A stretch of DNA of 64,000 bases. It comes from Ferrovibrio sp046297595 (GTDB lineage Bacteria > Pseudomonadota > Alphaproteobacteria > Ferrovibrionales > Ferrovibrionaceae). This document shows, one piece after another, positions 58,804 to 64,000 of this stretch. The stretch is taken from the NCBI RefSeq assembly GCF_046297595.1, contig NZ_JBKBHT010000005.1, forward strand, positions 62,001 through 126,000, given 5' to 3'. Position 1 is the stretch's first letter, and the number at the start of each line of letters is the position of its first letter. The position numbers and the translations under genes were made by a program. The notes under the pieces are model-generated. The model was not told the origin of the DNA and made no database searches. It saw nothing but the letters and a program-made list of their open reading frames with translations.

Positions 58804-59985
58804 TTACCCCTGCGCCTTGTTCAGCCGGTCGAAGCCGGCCTTCAGGTCGGCGATCAGGTCGTCGGTCGCTTCCAGGCCGATATGCAGGCGCAGCAGCGGC
58901 CCGTGGTCGCGCCAGGGTTCGGCGCTGCGGATGCCATGGGGCTTGGCCACCGTGACCAGGCTCTCGAAGCCGCCCCAGGAATAGCCGATGCCGAAGAGTT
59001 CGAGATGATCAACGAATTCCGCCACGGCCTCTTCGCCGTATTTGCGGTCCAGCTCGAAGGAGAACAGCCCGCAGGCGCCGAGGAAATCGCGTTTCCAGAT
59101 CGCATGGCCGGGATCCTGCGGCAGGGCTGGATGCAGCACGCTGGTGACTTCCGCGCGGCCGCGCAGCCAGTCGGCCACGGTGATGCCGCTTTCCATATGG
59201 CGCGGCAGGCGCACCGCCATGGTGCGCAGGCCCCGCAGGCCCAGGAACACCTCGTCCGGGCCAGCATTGTTGCCCAGCGCGCGGGCGCTGTCGCGCAGCA
59301 TCGGCCAGCTTTCCTTATTGGCAATCACCACGCCCAGCATCGCATCGGAATGGCCGACGATGTATTTCGTCGCCGCATGCACCGAGAGATCGACGCCGTG
59401 GCTGAAGCTCTTGAAATAGAGCGGCGTGCCCCAGGTATTGTCCATCACCACCTTCGCGCCGTGCTTGTGCGCGATTTCGGCCATGGCCGGCACGTCCTGC
59501 ATCTCGAAAGTGAGCGAGCCTGGCGATTCCAGGAAGATCAGCGCGGTGTTCGGGCGCAGCAGATCCTTGATCCCGGCATTGATCGTGGGGCGGAAATACT
59601 CGGTCTCGACACCCAGCCGCTTCAGCACGGTGTCGCAGAAATGCCGGGTCGGGCCATAGACGCTGTCGGTGACCAGGATGTGATCGCCGGCCTTCACCGC
59701 GCTGAGGATCGCGCCGGAACAGGCTGCGGCGCCGGAGGGAAAACTGATGGCGCGATAGCCGCCCTCTAGTTCGGCCAGGGTATTCTCGAAGGCATAGGTC
59801 AGGGGCGTGCCGATCCGGCCGTAGGACGTCACCTGCTCGTCGCGCTCGCGGGCGGCGTAGACCTCCTTCAGTGCCTTCAGGCTGGGCTGCAGGATGGTCG
59901 AGGCGCGATAGACCGGGATATTCACCGCGCCGTGGTGGCCGTCGGGATCGCGGCCCAGCGCGGCGAGCTTGGTTTCGTCTTTCAT
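58804..59985 (-). CDS. metC: Cystathionine beta-lyase-like PLP enzyme
   Basis: A 393-residue Cys/Met-metabolism PLP enzyme. The cofactor Lys is K207 in VHAATKYIVGHSDAML. YGRIGTPLTYAFENTLAELEGG (55-76), SFPSGAAA and DNTWGTPLYFKS are the usual sequence of MetC-type beta-lyases. It would release homocysteine, pyruvate and ammonia from cystathionine. A methionine gamma-lyase or a D-cysteine desulfhydrase-like role cannot be excluded. It is first in a three-gene unit with the GNAT and isomerase genes. Confidence 0.87.
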   Translation of the reverse strand: MKDETKLAALGRDPDGHHGAVNIPVYRASTILQPSLKALKEVYAARERDEQVTSYGRIGTPLTYAFENTLAELEGGYRAISFPSGAAACSGAILSAVKAGDHILVTDSVYGPTRHFCDTVLKRLGVETEYFRPTINAGIKDLLRPNTALIFLESPGSLTFEMQDVPAMAEIAHKHGAKVVMDNTWGTPLYFKSFSHGVDLSVHAATKYIVGHSDAMLGVVIANKESWPMLRDSARALGNNAGPDEVFLGLRGLRTMAVRLPRHMESGITVADWLRGRAEVTSVLHPALPQDPGHAIWKRDFLGACGLFSFELDRKYGEEAVAEFVDHLELFGIGYSWGGFESLVTVAKPHGIRSAEPWRDHGPLLRLHIGLEATDDLIADLKAGFDRLNKAQG

Positions 59986-60114
59986 GGCGGAACTCCAAAT
60001 CTGAGCCCCAACTATCGCAAAGGCCGGCGGCCATGAGAAGACTTGGCCGGGTCGTGACAGGCTTCCCAGCCGCGCGGCGCGGCGTTATGAAAAGAAAAAG
60101 GAGTTTTTTTGCCA

Positions 60115-61524
60115 ATGACCCGCGAAGCCGCCATCAAAGCCGCCACCGACTATCTCGACCAGGGCGGTTTCACAGCCGATCTGGCCCGCCGCGTTGCCAT
60201 CCCGACCGAAAGCCAGAACCCCGATCGCCGGCCGGCCCTGGCGGATTACCTGGAAAAGGAAATGCGAGGCACTCTGGAGAAACTCGGTTTCTCCTGTGCG
60301 GTCCATGACAACCCGTCGCCAAAGGGCGGGCCGTTCCTGGTCGCCACCCGGCGCGAACCCGGTGCTACGAAAACGGTATTCTCCTATGGCCATGGCGATG
60401 TGATCCGCGGCCAGGATGCGCAGTGGCGCAGCGGTCTCAATCCGTGGCAGGTCGTGCAGGAAGGCGAGAAGCTCTATGGCCGTGGCACCGCCGACAACAA
60501 GGGCCAGCATACGGTGAATATCGCAGCGCTGGAGGCCGTGCTGAAGGCACGCGGCGGCAAGCTCGGTTTCAATGTCGTGCTGCTGATCGAAACCGGCGAG
60601 GAAGTCGGTTCGCCGGGCCTGAACGAATTCTGCGCAGCCCATAAGGCGGAGTGGGGCGCGAACCTGTTCCTTGCCTCCGATGGGCCGCGCCTGTCGCCGG
60701 AACGGCCGACATTGTATTGCGGCGCGCGCGGCGGCCTGAATTTCGACCTGACGGTCAACCTGCGCGAGGGTGCACACCACTCGGGCAACTGGGGCGGGCT
60801 GCTGGCCGATCCGGGCATCATCCTGGCCCATGCCATCGCCAGCATCGTCGGCCCGACCGGGCAGATCCGCATTCCGGAATGGGTGCCGACAGAACTGCCG
60901 GCCGGCGTGCGCCGCGCCCTGGCCGATTGCGAAGTGGGGGGCGGCAGCGACGGCCCGGCCGTCGACGCGTGGTGGGGCGAGCCGGGCCTGTCGCCGGCCG
61001 AACGCGTCTATGGCTGGTGCAGTTTCGACGTGCTGGCCTTCAAGACCGGCAATCCGGAAGCGCCGGTGAACGCGATCCCGGGCTTTGCGACCGCGCATTG
61101 CCAGATCCGGTTCGTCGTCGGCCCCGATCACACGCAGTTCCTGCCCGCCCTGCGCCGCCATCTCGACCGTCACGGTTTCCCGCAGGTGCAGGTGGCGCAG
61201 GCGCGCGCCGATATCTTCAAGGCCACGCGCCTCGATCCCGATCATCCCTATGTGCATTTCGCGCTGGCCTCGGTGGAGCGCACCATGGGCCGCCGGCCGG
61301 CCCTGCTGCCCAATCTGGGCGGCTCGCTGCCCAACGATGTTTTTGCCGACACAATGGGCCTGCCCACGGTGTGGATGCCGCATTCATACGCTGCCTGTTC
61401 GCAGCATGCGCCGAACGAGCATGTGCTGCTGCCGGTGATGCGCGAAGGCCTCGCCATGATGGCGGGCCTGTTATGGGATCTGGGCGAGGCGAACCACGAC
61501 ATCACCGGCAGACGCGCGGCGTGA
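60115..61524 (+). CDS. M20-family metallopeptidase
   Basis: A 469-residue zinc amidohydrolase or dipeptidase. The metal ligands fit H93 and D95 in YGHGDV, D127 in GRGTADNKGQH, the catalytic E162 with E163 in ETGEEVGSPG, and a late His in VWMPHSYAACSQHAPNEH. The lid domain has HHSGNWGG. A 469-residue size suits carboxypeptidase- or carnosinase-like members. ATG 60115 has AAGGAG upstream. Its stop overlaps the start of the YqaA gene (GTGA). Confidence 0.88.
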   Translation: MTREAAIKAATDYLDQGGFTADLARRVAIPTESQNPDRRPALADYLEKEMRGTLEKLGFSCAVHDNPSPKGGPFLVATRREPGATKTVFSYGHGDVIRGQDAQWRSGLNPWQVVQEGEKLYGRGTADNKGQHTVNIAALEAVLKARGGKLGFNVVLLIETGEEVGSPGLNEFCAAHKAEWGANLFLASDGPRLSPERPTLYCGARGGLNFDLTVNLREGAHHSGNWGGLLADPGIILAHAIASIVGPTGQIRIPEWVPTELPAGVRRALADCEVGGGSDGPAVDAWWGEPGLSPAERVYGWCSFDVLAFKTGNPEAPVNAIPGFATAHCQIRFVVGPDHTQFLPALRRHLDRHGFPQVQVAQARADIFKATRLDPDHPYVHFALASVERTMGRRPALLPNLGGSLPNDVFADTMGLPTVWMPHSYAACSQHAPNEHVLLPVMREGLAMMAGLLWDLGEANHDITGRRAA

Positions 61525-61994
61525 TCCCCGATCCGGCGCTGGCCGCGCAGTTCGGCGTCGCGGGGCTTTTCCTCTGGTCGCTGCTGGCCGCCACCCTTGT
61601 GCCGCTGTCGTCCGAGGCGGCACTGGCGGCTGCACGTGCGGCGGAAATTGCGCCGCCCCTGATTCTTTTTGCAGCGGCGACTGGCGGAAATGTGATTGGT
61701 GCACTGATCAACTGGCTGCTCGGGGCATGGTGCCTGCGCTTTGAGCATAAGCGCTGGTTTCCGATCACACCTGTGCAAATGCACAAAGCGCAACTGCAGT
61801 TTCAGCGCTGGGGTGCGATAGCCCTGCTTTTCTCTTGGATTCCAGTGATTGGCGACCCGCTGACCTTTGCTGCAGGTGCGTTGCGCTATCCCTTGGCCCG
61901 TTTCTTGATAGCAGTCAGCCTCGGCAAGGCAGCCCGTTACGCGGCGGTTCTGTGGATAACTGAGCTTGTCTTGCCGGTTTTTGCAGCGTCGTGA
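61521..61994 (+). CDS. YqaA-family (DedA-like) membrane protein
   Basis: A 157-residue membrane protein with about four or five helices. LFLWSLLAATLVPLSSEAALAAARAAEIAPPLILFAAATGGNVIGALINWLLG (about 15-67) and RWGAIALLFSWIPVIGDPLTFAAGALRYPLARFLIAVSLGKAARYA are the standard YqaA/DedA signature, with the conserved Glu, Gly and Arg. The function in the family involves membrane homeostasis. The start is GTG at 61521, inside GTGA with the peptidase stop, so it is translated by coupling. Confidence 0.86.
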   Translation: MIPDPALAAQFGVAGLFLWSLLAATLVPLSSEAALAAARAAEIAPPLILFAAATGGNVIGALINWLLGAWCLRFEHKRWFPITPVQMHKAQLQFQRWGAIALLFSWIPVIGDPLTFAAGALRYPLARFLIAVSLGKAARYAAVLWITELVLPVFAAS

Positions 61995-62053
61995 TAATTT
62001 CACCACGGTTCTGCGGAAACGCAGTCCAAGTCACAACAGGGAAGGGTAACAAG

Positions 62054-63073
62054 ATGAAACTTCTGCAAACGGCCGCAGCCGCGGCGGTGTTCGTATTCGC
62101 TGCGCACGGGGCGCAGGCGGGTGCCACGTTCGACGCCGTCAAGGCCAAGGGCTTCGTGCAGTGTGGAACCAACACCGGTCTGGGCGGTTTCGCTGCCCCG
62201 GACAGCCAGGGTGTCTGGAAGGGCCTCGACGTCGATGTCTGCCGAGCGGTTGCCGCTGCGGTGTTCGGCGACGCCTCGAAGGTCAAGTATACCGGTCTGA
62301 CCGCCCAGCAGCGCTTCACCGCCCTGCAGTCGGGTGAAGTCGACCTGCTGTCGCGCAACACCACCCAGACGCTGACCCGTGATGCCTCGCTGGGCCTGAT
62401 CGGCGTCGGCGTGAACTATTACGACGGCCAGGGCTTCATGGTCCGCAAGTCGCTTGGCGTGAAGAGCGCCAAGGAACTGAACGGCGCCACCGTCTGCGTG
62501 CAGCCCGGCACCACCACCGAGCTGAACCTCGCCGACTACTTCCGCGCCGAGAAGATGACCTTCAAGCCGGTCGTGATCGAGAAGCTGGACGAAGTGGTGG
62601 CCGCCTATGATTCGGGCCGCTGTGACGTCTACACCACCGACGCTTCGGGCCTGGCCGCTACCCGCGCGACCCAGCTCGCCAAGCCGGACGATCACCTGAT
62701 CCTGCCGGAAATCATCTCCAAGGAGCCGCTCGGCCCGATGGTCCGTCAGGGTGACGACCAGTGGCTGGTCGTGGTCCGCTGGGCGCTGAACGCGATGATC
62801 GAGGCCGAGGAATACGGCATCACCTCAAAGAACGTCGACGAGATGCTGAAGAGCGAGAACCCGAACATCAAGCGCATCCTCGGCGTCACCCCCGGTGGCG
62901 GCAAGGCGCTGGGTCTCGACGAAAAGTGGGCCTACAACATCATCAAGCAGGTCGGCAATTACGGCGAGAGCTTCGAGCGTAATGTCGGCATGGGCAGCCC
63001 GTTGAAGCTCGCTCGCGGCGTCAATCAGCAGTGGTCGAAGGGCGGCGCTCTGTACGCCTGGCCGATCCGCTGA
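62054..63073 (+). CDS. aapJ: General L-amino acid ABC transporter substrate-binding protein (AapJ)
   Basis: A 339-residue periplasmic receptor; signal peptide about 1-21 (AAAVFVFAAHGAQA). GFVQCGTNTGLGGFAAPDSQGVWKGLDVDVCRAVAAAVFG and GLTAQQRFTALQSGEVDLLSRNTTQTLTRD are the AapJ/BztA signature. It binds many L-amino acids. GGGAAGGGTAACAAG precedes the ATG at 62054. The next gene is the AapQ permease, 111 bp away across a strong hairpin. Confidence 0.95.
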   Translation: MKLLQTAAAAAVFVFAAHGAQAGATFDAVKAKGFVQCGTNTGLGGFAAPDSQGVWKGLDVDVCRAVAAAVFGDASKVKYTGLTAQQRFTALQSGEVDLLSRNTTQTLTRDASLGLIGVGVNYYDGQGFMVRKSLGVKSAKELNGATVCVQPGTTTELNLADYFRAEKMTFKPVVIEKLDEVVAAYDSGRCDVYTTDASGLAATRATQLAKPDDHLILPEIISKEPLGPMVRQGDDQWLVVVRWALNAMIEAEEYGITSKNVDEMLKSENPNIKRILGVTPGGGKALGLDEKWAYNIIKQVGNYGESFERNVGMGSPLKLARGVNQQWSKGGALYAWPIR

Positions 63074-63088
63074 TGCACTGACGCGCAG

Positions 63089-63118
63089 GACCGGCGGCGA
63101 AACAGGGCGCCGCCGGTC
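63089..63118 (+). promoter_or_regulatory. aapJ-aapQ intercistronic hairpin
   Basis: GACCGGCGGC (63089-63098) pairs with GCCGCCGGTC (63109-63118) across a 10-nt loop. There is no U-tract, so it is more likely to protect the aapJ message from 3' decay than to terminate fully. Such a stem would give more receptor than permease. Confidence 0.7.
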
Positions 63119-63184
63119 TCTGCACGTCAGGCTGTGCTTTCAGTTTGCAGTTTGCGTTTGTTTCGTAACAGCCATGGGGGGCAC

Positions 63185-64000
63185 ATGGCCAAAGGTAGTG
63201 TAGACGGCGCGCGATCCGCGCCGCCGCGGCGTCTGAGCTGGAACGACCCGGATGTCCGTTCGATTGTCTATCAGGCGGTCGCGCTGGTTCTGGTGGTCGT
63301 GATCGGCTGGTTCCTGGTTTCGAACACGCTGCATAATCTTTCGACCCGCAATATCTCTACGGGTTTCGATTTTCTCTCCAGGGAATCCGGTTTTGCCATC
63401 GGCGAATCGCCGATCGCCTACGGGCCGGAAAACACCTATGCCCGCGCGGTTCTGGTTGGTGTGCTGAACACCATCCGGGTCGCCGTCGTCGGCATCATCC
63501 TGGCCACCATCATCGGCACCATCATCGGTATCGCGCGCCTGTCGAAGAACTGGCTGGTTGCCAAGCTGGCGATGGTCTACGTCGAGGTGATCCGCAACAT
63601 TCCGCTGCTGCTGCAGCTGTTCTTCTGGTACGCGATCATCACCGAAACGATGCCGGGCCCGCGGCAGGCGCTGAACCTGCTGCCGGGTGTGTTCATTTCG
63701 AATCGCGGCGTGAAGGTGCCGGCGCCGACCGACCACTTCGCCTATGATCTAGCGGCCATCGGTTTCCTGTTCGCCATCCTGCTGATCATCATGGTCGTGC
63801 GATTTGCCCGCAAACGGCAGGACGCCACGGGCCAGGCTTTTCCGGTCTACCGCACTGGCATCGCCCTGCTGCTTGGCATGCCGCTGCTCGGCTGGCTGAT
63901 CGGCGGCGCGCCGCTGGAACTGGATGTACCCAAGCTGCAGGGGTTTAATTTCGTCGGCGGCGCCACGCTCACGCCTGAATTCGCCGCCCTGCTGTTCGGC
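63185..64000 (+). CDS. aapQ: General L-amino acid ABC transporter permease (AapQ), cut by window edge
   Basis: The first 272 codons of the AapQ permease. RSIVYQAVALVLVVVIGWFLVSNTLHNL is helix 1, ISTGFDFLSRESGFAIGESPIAY the characteristic periplasmic loop, and VGVLNTIRVAVVGIILATIIGTIIGIARLSKNWLVAKLAMVYVEVIRNIPLLLQLFFWY the start of the transport domain. ATG 63185 has GGGGGG upstream. The rest, and probably aapM and aapP, lie beyond the edge. Confidence 0.95.
   Translation, partial: MAKGSVDGARSAPPRRLSWNDPDVRSIVYQAVALVLVVVIGWFLVSNTLHNLSTRNISTGFDFLSRESGFAIGESPIAYGPENTYARAVLVGVLNTIRVAVVGIILATIIGTIIGIARLSKNWLVAKLAMVYVEVIRNIPLLLQLFFWYAIITETMPGPRQALNLLPGVFISNRGVKVPAPTDHFAYDLAAIGFLFAILLIIMVVRFARKRQDATGQAFPVYRTGIALLLGMPLLGWLIGGAPLELDVPKLQGFNFVGGATLTPEFAALLFG

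Overview
The window is high-GC, gene-dense DNA with the gene content of an alphaproteobacterium, probably in or near the Rhodospirillales. The supporting genes are an encapsulated-ferritin-type protein, three PAS_5 proteins, aapJQ, tctCBA, a glnBA operon with a sigma-54 type promoter, and a mltB-rlpA-dacC-tmk-holB cluster. No rRNA, CRISPR array, prophage or insertion sequence is visible. The species cannot be fixed from the sequence.

Layout. 1-5.3 kb: parE (cut by the left edge), a YciA thioesterase with a PAS_5 protein, a DUF6455-like protein, an ArsR/SRPBCC pair, then a small atypical island with a GIY-YIG nuclease gene and an AT-richer PD-(D/E)XK gene among REP-like palindromes. 5.3-11.4 kb: DEAD-box helicase, TRIC-like channel, class II aldolase, a frameshifted DJ-1/PfpI gene, an orphan encapsulated-ferritin homologue and trkH. 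11.4-17 kb: glnB-glnA, a class I aminotransferase, and a NIPSNAP plus ThDP-enzyme pair. 17-25.9 kb: a two-gene beta-glucan-type synthase operon (HlyD-like protein plus GT2-PilZ) followed by a degenerate EAL protein, then an MFS transporter, a fatty acid hydroxylase, a class III nucleotide cyclase and a second PAS_5 protein. 26-33 kb: small conserved unknowns, a TauE/SafE transporter, an active-looking diguanylate cyclase, tRNA-Ser(TGA), a divergent MFS/Lrp pair with an Lrp-like box, a third PAS_5 protein and an MBL-fold lipoprotein. 33-42 kb: MmgE/PrpD, YdcF, and the wall/replication cluster mltB-rlpA-dacC-tmk-holB followed by a Crp/Fnr regulator. 42-45.5 kb: tctCBA. 45.4-56 kb: a TetR-headed acyl-CoA operon facing a complete Liv-type ABC transporter plus hydrolase, with two copies of one dyad in the shared intergenic region. 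56-64 kb: a Zur-like regulator, a YbaK deacylase, an enoyl-CoA hydratase, a GNAT protein, a cystathionine beta-lyase-like enzyme, an M20 peptidase, a YqaA protein and aapJ-aapQ (cut by the right edge).

How the genes work together. Several signalling genes (PilZ glycan synthase, degenerate EAL protein, diguanylate cyclase with an I-site, nucleotide cyclase, three PAS_5 proteins) suggest second-messenger control of envelope polysaccharide. Nitrogen control (glnBA) and amino-acid or organic-acid uptake (aap, tct, liv) form the other theme. The strongest candidate for an undescribed unit is the TetR/acyl-CoA/Liv locus at 45.4-56 kb, which reads as a co-regulated uptake and CoA-activation pathway for an unidentified carboxylic acid or ester. 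Next are the minimal c-di-GMP-gated glycan synthase operon and the palindrome-flanked nuclease island.
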